DNA from: Marivita sp. GX14005
GTDB lineage: Bacteria; Pseudomonadota; Alphaproteobacteria; Rhodobacterales; Rhodobacteraceae
Assembly: GCF_023370775.1 (NCBI RefSeq)
Contig: NZ_JAMCCQ010000002.1
Span: forward strand, 682,001 to 746,000
Direction: 5' to 3'
DNA: 64,000 nucleotides
Shown: one piece after another, positions 16,019-26,006 of the stretch
Layout of the letters: each line of letters starts with the position of its first letter
Position numbering within the stretch: position 1 is the first letter of the stretch
Notes under the pieces: model-generated
What the model saw: only the letters and a program-made list of their open reading frames with translations
What the model was told of the DNA's origin: nothing
Database searches by the model: none
Translations under genes and position numbers: made by a program

Positions 16019-16384
16019 ATGCAAGACCTGACATTCGAAACCCTGATCGCCGTCTTCGAGGAGATCTTCGGCACGGCGCTTTTCTGGCTGATGGTCGTCG
16101 CGGCCGTCGCTATCACCGCCGGATATCTTTACGTGCTGATCCGCGACCGAGAGATGTCGATGCGGAAATTCCTGCTCGCGCAGCTGTCGATGCCCGTCGG
16201 GGCGCTGGTGGCCGTGCTGATCGTCATGCTGGCCACCCATTCGCATCTGCGCGATATCGGCGGGCCGATCGACGTGGTCGTTCTTCTGGGCGTTGCCGCG
16301 CTTGGCGCGGTGGGTATGGCGATCCTCGTCTATACGCTGCAATCGCTCTTCTGGCCGCCCTCCGAAGAGCCGCCGCGCAGTTAG
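16019..16384 (+). CDS. DUF5368-type inner membrane protein
   Basis: The 121-residue protein has three hydrophobic helices (about 18-40, 58-75 and 86-108) separated by short polar loops (RDREMSMRKF, THSHLRDIGG). I associate this pattern with DUF5368, found in Rhodobacterales near torS or sulfur genes. It follows the SQR gene by 12 bp, so it belongs to the sulfide operon. Its stop overlaps the stop of convergent torT by 3 bp. No catalytic motif is seen; a quinone-linked or anchoring role is possible but not shown. Confidence 0.6.
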   Translation: MQDLTFETLIAVFEEIFGTALFWLMVVAAVAITAGYLYVLIRDREMSMRKFLLAQLSMPVGALVAVLIVMLATHSHLRDIGGPIDVVVLLGVAALGAVGMAILVYTLQSLFWPPSEEPPRS

Positions 16385-17355
16385 CGCACGCTGGGAAAAT
16401 ATTCCGCCGGTGACAGACGCACATCCGCAAGGGCCGGGCTTCGCGGGGTGAGAACCGTGATCTCGGGGCCGGTCCTCTGCGCGGTTGTCGTGCCGTTCAG
16501 GGCCATGCGTATGGCAAGGATGCCCTGCTCGACCGGATCGTCGAACACGGCGGCGCGCACCCGGCCGCCCAGAAGCCCGCGCAGGATCGAATGGCCGAAA
16601 TAGGTCGATACCAGAACCGGGGGATCGGCCCGTTCGGTATTGGCGAAATAGCCCATCGCCGCCTCGATCGCCGGGGCACTGCCGATCAGGTAATCGGTCT
16701 CCGGGTAGCGGTCGAGCGCGGTTTCGACGAGTGCGAGTTGCTGGCGAAGCCCGGTATCGGCGCCGAACACCTCCGCGATGCTCACGGCGCTTCCCGCCAG
16801 TCCGGCACGCAGCCCGGCCTCGAGCGGGCCGGTCCAGCCCGCCTCGGCGGGTCCGGAGATATAGATCGCCGTTCTGGGATCGCTGCCGGCAGGATGACGG
16901 CGCGCCAGATGATCGCCGATGGCGCGGCCCATGTCGCGCCAATCGACGCCGACCCGCCCGGACAAGGCCGGCGCGTCGAGCGCGTTCACCAGACCGAACA
17001 CCGGCGCGCTTCGGGCCGCGCGCTCGATGGCGGTGGCCAGCTCGGGATCGTCCGACGCCACCGCGCCGATCAGGATGGCATCGACATCTCGCTCGGCGCA
17101 GGCCTCCAGCTGGGCGATCTGTGCCGTCAGCGCACGGTAGCCGCCCGCTTCGAAGAACAGCAGATCGGCCCCCTCGCGCGCGGCTTCCTGCTCCAGCCCG
17201 TAGGCCACGCTGAGCCAGTATTCATCCTTGAAATGCGGCACCAGCACGCAAAGCACCGGCCCCGCCGCCCGCGCTTGTCCGGCCAGAAACACCGCGAAGC
17301 ACAACGCAAGAGCGGCGATTGTGCCGCCCGCGCGGCCCCCGTAATGTTCGCCCAT
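16381..17355 (-). CDS. torT: TorT, periplasmic TMAO-sensing binding protein
   Basis: The 324-residue protein has a signal peptide (AALALCFAVFLAGQARA) and a periplasmic sugar-binding-type fold: LCVLVPHFKDEYWLSVAYGLEQEAAREGADLLFFEAGGY, typical of TorT. TorT binds TMAO and signals to the sensor kinase TorS, which is divergent next door. The ATG at 17355 shares the tetranucleotide CATG with the torS start, so both genes begin at the same four bases. No good ribosome site is seen for either; a GTG three codons upstream is an alternative. The stop overlaps the DUF5368 stop. Confidence 0.88.
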   Translation of the reverse strand: MGEHYGGRAGGTIAALALCFAVFLAGQARAAGPVLCVLVPHFKDEYWLSVAYGLEQEAAREGADLLFFEAGGYRALTAQIAQLEACAERDVDAILIGAVASDDPELATAIERAARSAPVFGLVNALDAPALSGRVGVDWRDMGRAIGDHLARRHPAGSDPRTAIYISGPAEAGWTGPLEAGLRAGLAGSAVSIAEVFGADTGLRQQLALVETALDRYPETDYLIGSAPAIEAAMGYFANTERADPPVLVSTYFGHSILRGLLGGRVRAAVFDDPVEQGILAIRMALNGTTTAQRTGPEITVLTPRSPALADVRLSPAEYFPSVR

Positions 17356-20134
17356 GAAGCGCACCCGATTTGATACCCGGCTCATCCAGATCCTTTCGGC
17401 CTTGGCGGCGCTTGCCATCATCGTGGGACTGGCCGCAATCGGCGTCAACCGGTATCTCATGCGCAGCCAGAGCGCCATGATCGAGACGGCGTTGCCCGCC
17501 GTGCAGACCACCAGCCGTATCGGCGCGTCGGCCGAAGTGGTCGGCTCCCTGGCGGCCGCGTTTGTCGAACAGGCCGATACCGGCGACGATCTCGGCCAGA
17601 TCACCGGGGCGTTGAGCCGCGCGGTGGGGGAGCTTGAAGCCGGGGCACAACGTCTGTCGGGACTCACGCCGGAAGGCGGGGCGATCACCACGTCCGGTGC
17701 GAGCGGCATCGTGGAGCGCATGGCACAGGCCGGACAGGCGCGGCTCGAGCTTTCGGCGCGGATCGACGCGGCTGCCGCCGCGGCCGGGCGCAGGGGCGAG
17801 GCGCTCGATGCGGTGATCGCCGCAGCGACCGATCTGGCGCGGGTGCGAATCACCGCCGGTATTGCGCGGCTCTATTCGGGCGCGGAGGACAGCCGCCGCG
17901 CCGCGCTCGATGCGCTGGCCGACGAATATGTCTTCGCCTTCGAGCGGTTGACGGAATTCGGGCGGCTCGTTGATGCGATGCGTCTGGAATTGCAACAGGT
18001 TCCGGGCATCACGACGCTCGGCGATCTGTCGCGTGCCCGGACCGATCTGGCAAGCCGCCTGGAGGTTGCCGAACGCCGCATCGCCTACCTGCCGACCGAA
18101 GCCGCGCAGCGCGATGTGCGCCGGCTGCTGGACGCGCAGCGCACGGTGCTTGCGGGGGGCGGTCTGCTCGATCTGCAACGCGAGCGCATCCTTCTGCGCG
18201 ATGCGATCGCGTCGGACAGCGCGGCCCTGCGCGACGTGATCGGTCGGTTGACGGAGGAGGCCCGCGCCGCGCGCGACGCGACGCAAGCCGCTGCGCTGGC
18301 TCGGATCGCGGATGCCGAACGCCGCGCGGCGCTCATGAGCGCCGCGCTGCTCGCGCTGGTCATCGTCGCTGTCGGGCTCGGTGCGGTGCTGTGGCTCTAT
18401 GCGCGGCGGCAGCTGGTCGCGCGGCTGGCGGCCCTGTCGCAGCGCATCGTCGCCGTGGCGCGTGGCGATTACGGCGCGCCCATGCCGCTGAGCGGACAGG
18501 ACGAGATCGGGCGGATGGAAAAGGCGCTCAACATCCTGCGGCGGCGCACGATGGAAGCGGAGCGTCTGCGCGACAGCCTTCAGGACGCCGTGATCGCCCG
18601 CACCGGCGATGTCGTCGCGCAGATGAAGGAAGCCGACGCTGCCCGCGACCGCGCGGAAGAGGCCGACCGGAGCAAGACGGAGTTCCTCGCGCGTATGAGC
18701 CACGAAATCCGCACGCCGCTCAACGGGATCATCGGGATGCTGTCGCTGCTCGAAAGCGAAACCGACGATCCGGGCCGGCTCGCACGCGTGCGCACGGCCA
18801 CCGCTTCGGCGCGGGATTTGCTGGAAATCACGAATGACATCCTGGGCTATGCCAGCGGCGAAGTGCGCAGTGGCGGCGAGCCCATCCATTTCGCGCTGCG
18901 CGAGCTGGTTGGCCAACTCGGTCATCAACTTCAATCTCTGGCGTCCGACAAGGGGCTCGAAAGCGTCGTCGATCTGGCCAACCCCGAACCGGTCATCCTT
19001 TACGGCGATCTGGTCAAGATCCGGCAGATCGTGGGTAATCTCATCTCGAACGCGGTGAAATACACCAGGCATGGCAGCGTGGTTCTGACGGTCGATCACG
19101 CGGCAGGCGCGGGCGATGACGAGATCGTCGTGAGCTTCGCCATCGCCGATACAGGGGTCGGCATGACGCCCGAAACCGTCGCGCGGGCGTTTGACGCCTA
19201 CAGCCGCACCGAAGATGCCCGCCGCGCCGGGATCGAGGGGCTGGGACTCGGCCTAGCCATTTCGCGCAAGCTGACCGAAGCGCTGGGCGGCGCGCTGGAT
19301 GTCGAGAGCGAGCCGGGCGTGGGCAGCCGGTTCACGCTGACGGTGCCGTTGAAGCGGGGCGACGCGTCCCGTATGGAAGACGCCGGAGCGGTCCTTTCGG
19401 CAGAACCGGTGTGCCGCGACGTTTTGGTGATCGACGATCACGCGGTGAACCGCATGGTCGCGCGGGGCTATCTCGAACGGCTGGGGTGCCGGGTGACGGA
19501 CGCGGCCACAGGCGCCGCCGGGCTTTCCGCGGCGCGGGAGCATCCGGTCGATCTCGTGCTGATCGACATGGACCTGCCGGACATGACCGGCGCCGAGGTC
19601 GCGGCGGAACTGGGGGCGTCCGAGAGTGGGCCGGTGCTGGTCGCGCTCACCGCGCATCTGATCGAGGACACGCCTTTTGAACGCGCGCGGCTCGGCGTGG
19701 CGCGGGTTCTGGGCAAGCCGATATCCCCCCATGCGCTGATCGAAGCGTTGAAGCTCTGCAACCAAGAGGAGCCGGAGATGGGCGAAACAGACGTGCTGCA
19801 AAGCCTGCAAGCCGATATCGAGGATATTGGCCCGGAAATCACCGCGCAGATCGTGACCGAGTTCCTCGGCGATTTGCGGGATGCGACGACGCGCCTTGAA
19901 GCGGCTGACCCCGATGCACAGCGCAAGGCGGCGCACAGGCTCAAGGGGGCGGCATCGAATTTTCGGCTGAACGCCCTTTGCGAGGCGCTGGCCCGGATCG
20001 AGGCCGGGAAAGGCGCGATCGACCCGAGCCTCGTGGATGCTGCGAAGGCAGAGGCGGAGCGGGCCGAAACGACATTGCGCGATGCTGCGCGCGCGGCGAG
20101 GCTTCAGACCGAGGCGGGATCGACGAAGCGATAG
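17354..20134 (+). CDS. torS: TorS, hybrid sensor histidine kinase for TMAO
   Basis: The 926-residue membrane kinase has transmembrane helices near residues 9-30 and 322-345, with a long helical periplasmic sensor between them. A HAMP-like linker and a HisKA box follow ([20 protein letters not shown], His near 450), then an HATPase domain with [12 protein letters not shown], a receiver ([14 protein letters not shown], Asp near 737) and a C-terminal Hpt ([12 protein letters not shown], His near 860). This is TorS's phosphorelay order. An in-frame stop at 17342-17344 makes the ATG at 17354 the earliest start. The 3' end overlaps convergent torR by 31 bp. TorT next door supplies the TMAO signal. 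Confidence 0.9.
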   Translation: MKRTRFDTRLIQILSALAALAIIVGLAAIGVNRYLMRSQSAMIETALPAVQTTSRIGASAEVVGSLAAAFVEQADTGDDLGQITGALSRAVGELEAGAQRLSGLTPEGGAITTSGASGIVERMAQAGQARLELSARIDAAAAAAGRRGEALDAVIAAATDLARVRITAGIARLYSGAEDSRRAALDALADEYVFAFERLTEFGRLVDAMRLELQQVPGITTLGDLSRARTDLASRLEVAERRIAYLPTEAAQRDVRRLLDAQRTVLAGGGLLDLQRERILLRDAIASDSAALRDVIGRLTEEARAARDATQAAALARIADAERRAALMSAALLALVIVAVGLGAVLWLYARRQLVARLAALSQRIVAVARGDYGAPMPLSGQDEIGRMEKALNILRRRTMEAERLRDSLQDAVIARTGDVVAQMKEADAARDRAEEADRSKTEFLARMSHEIRTPLNGIIGMLSLLESETDDPGRLARVRTATASARDLLEITNDILGYASGEVRSGGEPIHFALRELVGQLGHQLQSLASDKGLESVVDLANPEPVILYGDLVKIRQIVGNLISNAVKYTRHGSVVLTVDHAAGAGDDEIVVSFAIADTGVGMTPETVARAFDAYSRTEDARRAGIEGLGLGLAISRKLTEALGGALDVESEPGVGSRFTLTVPLKRGDASRMEDAGAVLSAEPVCRDVLVIDDHAVNRMVARGYLERLGCRVTDAATGAAGLSAAREHPVDLVLIDMDLPDMTGAEVAAELGASESGPVLVALTAHLIEDTPFERARLGVARVLGKPISPHALIEALKLCNQEEPEMGETDVLQSLQADIEDIGPEITAQIVTEFLGDLRDATTRLEAADPDAQRKAAHRLKGAASNFRLNALCEALARIEAGKGAIDPSLVDAAKAEAERAETTLRDAARAARLQTEAGSTKR

Positions 20135-20808
20135 CCTTGGCCGTGATCGGTCAAGATCCATTCGGGATCGTTCGGATCGCGCTCGATCTTCTTGCGCAGC
20201 CGCCCGACCACCACATCGATCATCCGGTCATTGGCCCGGTGTGCCGGGCGCCCTATCATCTCCGACAGGCGCGCGCGGCTCAATGTCTGGCCGGGGTGAT
20301 CGGCCAAGGCGCTGAAAACATCGAATTCCTGCGGAGTCAGGCTTTCGGTGCGCGCCGCCGAGACGAGCCTGCGCCGGATGCGGTCAAAACACCAGACGCC
20401 GAAATTCTCAACCGGAGGCGGGCCTTGCGGCGCCTGTCCGATATCGGCGATCCGCGCCAGCAGGTTCTTGATCCGCGCGGACAGTTCGCGCTTGTCGAAG
20501 GGCTTGGTGACGTAATCGTCGGCCCCCATTTCAAGGCCGACGATCTTGTCGACCTGATCGTCGCGCGCGGTCAGCAGGATGATCCCCACGCGGGATGTCG
20601 CGCGTTGTTCGCGGGTGATCGTCAGCCCGTCCTTGCCTTCGAGATTGATATCCACCAGCAGGAGCTCAGGCGGATCGATGGCGATGATCCCTTCCATTTC
20701 GTCCGCATCTTCCGCCTCGCTCACCCGGTATCCCAGCGTGCGCAGGTAGGCGGCGAGCCGCATCCGGGACGTCCGGTCGTCTTCGACGATGAGGATATGC
20801 TGTGCCAT
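20104..20808 (-). CDS. torR: TorR, OmpR-type response regulator
   Basis: The 234-residue regulator has a receiver domain with phospho-acceptor Asp53 (LLLVDINLEGKDG), the switch Thr in IILLTARDD and Lys in YVTKPFDKRE. An OmpR-type winged helix follows (LTPQEFDVFSALADHPGQTLSRARLSEMI to [34 protein letters not shown]). It would receive phosphate from TorS Hpt and activate torA, which starts divergently 115 bp away. I could not identify confident tor boxes in that gap, but an FNR-type box is present. Confidence 0.9.
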   Translation of the reverse strand: MAQHILIVEDDRTSRMRLAAYLRTLGYRVSEAEDADEMEGIIAIDPPELLLVDINLEGKDGLTITREQRATSRVGIILLTARDDQVDKIVGLEMGADDYVTKPFDKRELSARIKNLLARIADIGQAPQGPPPVENFGVWCFDRIRRRLVSAARTESLTPQEFDVFSALADHPGQTLSRARLSEMIGRPAHRANDRMIDVVVGRLRKKIERDPNDPEWILTDHGQGYRFVDPASV

Positions 20809-20849
20809 GAGGCGTTATTACAAATCTTTACATCATCGAACAACCCGTC

Positions 20850-20863
20850 TTGAGCCGCGTCAA
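20850..20863 (+). promoter_or_regulatory. FNR/CRP-family box upstream of torA
   Basis: TTGAGCCGCGTCAA has the exact TTGA-N6-TCAA core bound by FNR/FnrL or Dnr-type regulators. A -10-like TAGATT lies at 20886-20891. If transcription starts 7 bases after that hexamer, near 20898, the box centre falls at -41.5, the standard activating position. The box is 61 bp before the torA start codon. Confidence 0.65.
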
Positions 20864-20923
20864 GGCCGCAAGGGCATGCCAGTCCTAGATTACGGGCAAG
20901 ACTTCAAGCCACAGGAGAAAGCC

Positions 20924-23593
20924 ATGTCTTTCATGAAACCCAGCCGCCGCGCGTTCCTTCAGGGGGGCGCTGCCGCGTTCGGCGCGTCCAACCTTCTCGG
21001 CACGACCGCGATGGCCGCTCTCGACCCCAACTCCTTTACCGGCCGCACCTTCCATGCGACCCATTTCGGCCCGTTCGAGGCCGTTGTGCGCGACGGCGAG
21101 TTGATCGGCATCAACCACATCATGGAAATCGACGCCCGCCCGACCGAGATGCTGGCCCGCGGCGTGATGGACCGGACCTATGACAAGTCCCGCATCAACT
21201 ATCCGATGGTGCGTAAATCCTATCTCGACGGCTGGGAAAGCGGCGACATCAAGCCCGAGCTTCGCGGCAAGGAGCCTTATGTCAAGGTCGATTGGGACAC
21301 TGCCTGGAGCCTCGCGGCCAAGGCGCTGCTCGACACGGCAACGAATTACGGCAACGAGGCGATCTTCAGCTCGTCCTATGGCGGCTGGTCGAATGCCGGC
21401 ACCTTCCGTCCGAACGTGCTGCAAGGCCGTCTTCTCAACCTGATGGGCGGCTGCACGAACACGTCCGGCGACTGGTCCGCCGGCGCCTCGCAGGTATCGC
21501 TGCCGCATATCATCGGCGATATGGAGGTTTATTCGGCGCAATCGGCTTGGCAGACCATCCGTGACAACACCGAGGTGTTCGTCCTCGTCGGCTGCGATCC
21601 GATCAAGAACAACCGTATCGAATATCGCGTCGCCGATCATGGCATGTATGCCCATTGGGAAGAAATCCGCGACGCCGGCGTCAAGTTCATCTCGATCAAC
21701 CCGCAGAAAACCGCGTCCGATGAATATCTCGATGCCGAATGGGTCAAGATCGTTCCGAACACCGACGTCGCGCTTTTCCTCGCGATGGCGCATCACGTGC
21801 TCGAAAAGGGCCTCGAAGACCGCGCTTACATGGACAAGTATACCGTCGGTGCGGACAAGTGGATCGCCTATGTGAAGGGCGAGGAGGACGGCACCCCCAA
21901 GACGCCCGAATGGGCCGCCGAGATCACCGGCATGGATGCCGACAAGATCCGCGAGCTGGCCGAGCTGATGGCGACCTCCAACACCGAAGTCGCCGGCGCA
22001 TGGTCGCTGCAGCGTGCCCAGCACGGCGAGATGACCCATTGGGCCATCATCAACTTCGCCGCCCTGACCGGCAAGATCGGCAAGCCGGGCTGCGGTGTCG
22101 GTTTCTCGTGGCACTACGGCAATGGCGGGATGCCCGCATCGGGCAAATCCACCCCGTCCGGCCTCAGCCAGGGGCGCAACTTCGTCAAGACGGTCTGCCC
22201 GGCCAGCCGCATCACCGAGATGCTGGAAAACCCCGGCAAGAACGTCTTCTACAACGGCAACACGCACACCTATCCGGATGTGAAGGTCATCTTCAACTCG
22301 GGCAACAACTTCATGTCGCACCAGCAGGACACCAACCGGCTGATCCGCGCATTGGAGAAGGTGGAGACGATCATCAGCGTGGACGTGTGGTGGACCGCCG
22401 CCGTGCGCTGGGCCGATATCGTGCTGCCCGCCGCCTCGACGCTGGAGCAGGACGACATCACATCGGGCGGGACCTATTCGAACGACAAGGTCTACGCGAT
22501 GAAGAAGGTGATCGAACCCGTGGGCGACAGCCTGCCGGATTACGAGATCTTCGAAGGACTCGCCGACAAGCTCGGCCTCTGGATGCAGTTCACCGAGGGT
22601 GAAGACAAGATGTATCACATCCAGCAAGCCTATGAGCGTTCCACCGCGGCCAAGCATACGCCGTTCGAGGAGTTCTGGGAAAAGGGCTATGCCCGGATGG
22701 AGGTGCCGGAGGAGGCCCGCCACTGGACGCGCCACGGTGAGTTCTATCAGGATCCCGAAGCCAACCCGCTGCACACGACATCGGGCAAGATCGAGATGTT
22801 CTGCGAGGATTTCGCGGTCATGGAGATCGACGACATGCCGCCGATGCCGAAATGGATGGAGAAGCACGAATACCTCGGCAATGCCAAGGACGGCCAGTTG
22901 CACGTGGTCTCTCCGCACCCGTGGTTCCGCCTGCACAGCCAGATGGACCAGTCCGAGAACCTGCGCAAACTCTACAAGGTGCAGGGCCGCGAGCCGGTGC
23001 GGATCAACACCGAAGATGCCGCCGCGCGCGGGATCGAGGATGGCGATCTGGTCGAGCTTTACAACGATCGCGGCACGGTCATCGCCGGTGCGGTGGTCAG
23101 CGACGGCATCATGCCGGGCGTGGTCTCGATCTACGAAGGCGCGTGGCCATCGCTCGACAGCAAGGGGCGCTGCAACTCCGGTCTGGTCAACTTCCTGACC
23201 TCGACGCAGCGGTCCTCGGGCCTGTCCGAAGCCACAACGGCCAACACCGTCCTGTGTTCGCTGCGCAAATGCGAGGATCCCGAAGGCCCGAACATGGCCT
23301 ACGAGAAGCCCGAGATCATCGAGGACCAGGAACTGGCCGAGATCGACGAGGACAAGCTGGGGCTCGAACGGCTCGATGCACTGACGGCAAGCCTCTATGC
23401 CGACATGGAGCCGGGCGAGAAGATCTTCTTCGAGCGCTGCACCGTCTGCCACGCACCGCGTGAGGTGAGCCACTTCACGCAGCAGCAATGGCGCGGCATC
23501 ACGCCGTCGATGTTCCCGCGGGCCGGTCTGGACGAGAACGAAGCCGCTCTTGTCACTGACTACCTGATGAAGAACGCCGCTGACGCGATGTAA
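20924..23593 (+). CDS. torA: TMAO/DMSO reductase family enzyme fused to a C-terminal cytochrome c domain
   Basis: The 889-residue molybdoenzyme starts at 20924 (ribosome site AGGAG) with a Tat signal (SRRAFLQGG). The catalytic part matches the TorA/DorA/BisC group, including the region of the serine molybdenum ligand (YGGWSNAGTF, near residue 155), and runs to about residue 800. A linker then leads to a c-type heme site, CTVCH at residues 839-843, with a likely Met ligand at SMFPRAG. This tail resembles the C-terminal heme domain of TorC. No torC or torD is in the window. It would reduce TMAO in the periplasm using quinol electrons; the fusion may replace part of TorC. Confidence 0.88.
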   Translation: MSFMKPSRRAFLQGGAAAFGASNLLGTTAMAALDPNSFTGRTFHATHFGPFEAVVRDGELIGINHIMEIDARPTEMLARGVMDRTYDKSRINYPMVRKSYLDGWESGDIKPELRGKEPYVKVDWDTAWSLAAKALLDTATNYGNEAIFSSSYGGWSNAGTFRPNVLQGRLLNLMGGCTNTSGDWSAGASQVSLPHIIGDMEVYSAQSAWQTIRDNTEVFVLVGCDPIKNNRIEYRVADHGMYAHWEEIRDAGVKFISINPQKTASDEYLDAEWVKIVPNTDVALFLAMAHHVLEKGLEDRAYMDKYTVGADKWIAYVKGEEDGTPKTPEWAAEITGMDADKIRELAELMATSNTEVAGAWSLQRAQHGEMTHWAIINFAALTGKIGKPGCGVGFSWHYGNGGMPASGKSTPSGLSQGRNFVKTVCPASRITEMLENPGKNVFYNGNTHTYPDVKVIFNSGNNFMSHQQDTNRLIRALEKVETIISVDVWWTAAVRWADIVLPAASTLEQDDITSGGTYSNDKVYAMKKVIEPVGDSLPDYEIFEGLADKLGLWMQFTEGEDKMYHIQQAYERSTAAKHTPFEEFWEKGYARMEVPEEARHWTRHGEFYQDPEANPLHTTSGKIEMFCEDFAVMEIDDMPPMPKWMEKHEYLGNAKDGQLHVVSPHPWFRLHSQMDQSENLRKLYKVQGREPVRINTEDAAARGIEDGDLVELYNDRGTVIAGAVVSDGIMPGVVSIYEGAWPSLDSKGRCNSGLVNFLTSTQRSSGLSEATTANTVLCSLRKCEDPEGPNMAYEKPEIIEDQELAEIDEDKLGLERLDALTASLYADMEPGEKIFFERCTVCHAPREVSHFTQQQWRGITPSMFPRAGLDENEAALVTDYLMKNAADAM

Positions 23594-23607
23594 CGCGTCG
23601 CAGCACA

Positions 23608-23637
23608 GCAGGTGGCCGCCCTCCCTCGGCCGCCTGC
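23608..23637 (+). repeat. Hairpin between torA and moeA
   Basis: GCAGGTGGCCG pairs with CGGCCGCCTGC over 11 bp around an 8-base loop. Only CTTT follows, so it is a weak terminator at most and may set the torA/moeA mRNA ratio. Confidence 0.45.
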
Positions 23638-23674
23638 GAGCTTTCCCAAGATTTCCACAAGAAGGATCAGGCGG

Positions 23675-24931
23675 ATGCATATGGACCGAACCATCGAGGG
23701 TTGCGGATGCGACCGCGCAGGGCAGGGCGGCGATCTGATCGCGCTGGGCGATGCGATCACCTGCGCCACCGCTCAGGTTTCACCGATTGCGCAGACCGAA
23801 GAGGTGCCGCTGGCCGCCGCCACCGGGCGCACCGCCGCGCAAGATATCCTTGCCCCCGCCGCGATGCCCTTCTTCGACAATTCCGCGATGGACGGGTTCG
23901 CCGTTCGGCGCGCCGATCTTGAAGGCCGTTGTTGCCTTCCGGTCGCCGGAACCGTCGCCGCAGGCGATCGGCCGCGCGATCTGCCCGAAGGGGCCGCGCT
24001 GCGCATCTTCACCGGCGCGCCGCTGCCGCGCGGCGCCGATACGGTCGCCATGATCGAGGCCTGCGTCGACAAGGGTCACAAGGTTCACTTCGAAGAAAAA
24101 CCGCCCCTCGGCAGCAATATCCGCCGCAGGGGCAGCGATCAGGCCAAAGGCGCGGTGATCGCCGCCGCGCATACAAAGCTCGCGCCGCATCACATCGGCC
24201 TGCTGGCCGCGAACGGGATCACCGGCATCGAGGTGCTGCGCCGCCCGCGCGTGGCCGTCTTTTCGACCGGCGACGAGGTGCAGGCGGGCGTCTGGCGCGA
24301 CGGACAGATCCCCGATGCCAACCGCCCGATGCTCTGCGCGCTTCTGCGCGGAGCCGGCGCGGAGGTGAGCGATCTGGGGATCCTGCCCGACGATGCCGCC
24401 GCGACCGCCGCCGCGCTGGAGGGGCTTGGCGACAGGTTCGATCTGATCGTGACATCCGGCGCGGTGTCTATGGGAGGCAAGGATCACGTCCGCTCGGCCT
24501 TCATCGATGCGGGCGGCACGGTCCAGGGGTGGCGCGTCGCGCTGAAGCCGGGCAAGCCGGTGATGTTCGGCAAGCTTGGCCGCGCCGCGTTTACGGGCCT
24601 TCCGGGCAATCCCTTCGCCGTGCATGTCGGCTTTCACCTCTTCCTCGCTGCGCAGATCGACCGGCTCATGGGCCGCGCCCCGCGCTCCTTCGCGCGGGTG
24701 CCGGCCATCGCGGGTTTCGACTGGTCCCGCACACCCGGTCGTGCAGAGGTGTTTCCCGCGCGCCTTGCGCGCTACGATGCGACTGGCCGCCCCGTTCTCG
24801 AACGGCTGGGGCGCAGCGTGTCTGCCACGCTCCTTCCGCTCAGCGCCGCCGATGGCCTGGCGATGGTGCCGGCGGATGCGTCCGAAATCGCGGTTGGTGA
24901 CGGGCTTGCCTGGCACCCGTTCTGCATGTGA
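23675..24931 (+). CDS. moeA: Molybdopterin molybdenumtransferase MoeA
   Basis: The 418-residue protein has MoeA hallmarks: [41 protein letters not shown] and the active-site stretch [13 protein letters not shown] followed by [10 protein letters not shown] and GLPGNPFAV. MoeA inserts molybdenum into adenylated molybdopterin to complete the cofactor. The ATG at 23675 is chosen for its AAGGA ribosome site; an internal ATG at 23681 is the alternative. An N-terminal CGC motif (EGCGCDRAG) precedes the usual fold. It lies downstream of torA and 7 bp before moaA, so the cofactor genes follow the enzyme that needs them. Confidence 0.93.
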   Translation: MHMDRTIEGCGCDRAGQGGDLIALGDAITCATAQVSPIAQTEEVPLAAATGRTAAQDILAPAAMPFFDNSAMDGFAVRRADLEGRCCLPVAGTVAAGDRPRDLPEGAALRIFTGAPLPRGADTVAMIEACVDKGHKVHFEEKPPLGSNIRRRGSDQAKGAVIAAAHTKLAPHHIGLLAANGITGIEVLRRPRVAVFSTGDEVQAGVWRDGQIPDANRPMLCALLRGAGAEVSDLGILPDDAAATAAALEGLGDRFDLIVTSGAVSMGGKDHVRSAFIDAGGTVQGWRVALKPGKPVMFGKLGRAAFTGLPGNPFAVHVGFHLFLAAQIDRLMGRAPRSFARVPAIAGFDWSRTPGRAEVFPARLARYDATGRPVLERLGRSVSATLLPLSAADGLAMVPADASEIAVGDGLAWHPFCM

Positions 24932-24938
24932 GCCCGAT

Positions 24939-25946
24939 ATGCCATTCGATGCCACATCCGCCCCGCTGACCGACGGTTTCGGACGCACCGTCAGCTATCT
25001 GCGCCTATCGGTCACCGACCGCTGCGATCTGCGCTGCACCTATTGCATGGCCGAAAAGATGATCTTCCTGCCCAAGCGCGACGTGCTGACGCTGGAAGAA
25101 CTCGCGCGGCTGAGCGATCTTTTCATCCGCCACGGCGTGCGCAAGCTGCGCCTGACGGGCGGCGAGCCGCTGGTGCGCCGCGACGTGATGGATCTCTTCC
25201 GCGATCTGTCCCGTCATCTTTCGAACGGCGCGCTGGACGAGCTGACGCTGACCACGAACGGAACGCTCTTGGCCCGTCACGCAGAGACCCTTGCGGCCTG
25301 CGGCGTGCGCCGAGTCAATGTCTCGCTCGATACGCTCGATCCCGAACGCTACCGCGCCATCACCCGGCTGGGCGATATCTCCCGCGTTCTGAGCGGGATC
25401 GCCGCCGCGCAGGACGCCGGGCTGAAGGTCAAGCTGAACGCGGTCGCCAGCCGCGGCGCCTTTGAGGGCGAACTCGATACGCTGATCCGTTTCGCCCATG
25501 AGCGCGGTATGGATCTGACCCTGATCGAGGAAATGCCGCTCGGCGAGACCGGGCAGGACCGAAGCCGGACGGCGCTGCCGCTGTCCGATCTGCAACGGGA
25601 TCTTGCCGAACGCTGGACCCTGACGCCGCATCGCCACGCAACCGGCGGGCCGGCCCGCTTCATGCAGGTTCGGGAAACCGGTGGGCTCTTGGGGTTCATC
25701 CAGCCGATGTCCTGCAATTTCTGCGCGCTGTGCAACCGCGTCAGGCTCAGCTGCACGGGGCGGCTCTACACCTGCATGGGCGACGAAGGCTCCGTCGATC
25801 TGCGTGCGCCGTTGCGGCACTCGGAGGCTGCCGCGCTCGAAGCGATCCGCCGCGCTATCGCGGCGAAACCCGAGCGCCACCGCTTCGACGCGGCCCGCAT
25901 GGACAGCCCGGCCATCGCGCGTCACATGTCGACGCTTGGCGGCTGA
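24939..25946 (+). CDS. moaA: GTP 3',8-cyclase MoaA
   Basis: The 335-residue radical SAM protein has the N-terminal cluster motif CDLRCTYC, the [12 protein letters not shown]-binding stretch, and a C-terminal cluster [21 protein letters not shown] that binds GTP. It ends in the GG tail required in MoaA. It converts GTP to 3',8-cyclo-GTP, the first step of molybdopterin synthesis. The spacer to moeA is 7 bp. Other moa genes are not in the window, so this copy may supply extra capacity when torA is induced. Confidence 0.95.
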   Translation: MPFDATSAPLTDGFGRTVSYLRLSVTDRCDLRCTYCMAEKMIFLPKRDVLTLEELARLSDLFIRHGVRKLRLTGGEPLVRRDVMDLFRDLSRHLSNGALDELTLTTNGTLLARHAETLAACGVRRVNVSLDTLDPERYRAITRLGDISRVLSGIAAAQDAGLKVKLNAVASRGAFEGELDTLIRFAHERGMDLTLIEEMPLGETGQDRSRTALPLSDLQRDLAERWTLTPHRHATGGPARFMQVRETGGLLGFIQPMSCNFCALCNRVRLSCTGRLYTCMGDEGSVDLRAPLRHSEAAALEAIRRAIAAKPERHRFDAARMDSPAIARHMSTLGG

Positions 25947-26006
25947 CGCATCTGCAGCTAGAAGCCTTTGTTATCGCTACGGCAGTTTCACAAGAAGGAA
26001 TACGAC

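Noticed and set aside
14498-16942. Minus-strand open frame of 814 codons opposite the SQR gene
   Set aside because: It is antisense to the sulfide operon and has a repetitive His/Arg composition. The plus-strand proteins have recognisable motifs.
20885-23680. Minus-strand open frame of 931 codons opposite torA
   Set aside because: Shadow of torA. No conserved motif, and torA has a Tat signal and molybdoenzyme motifs.
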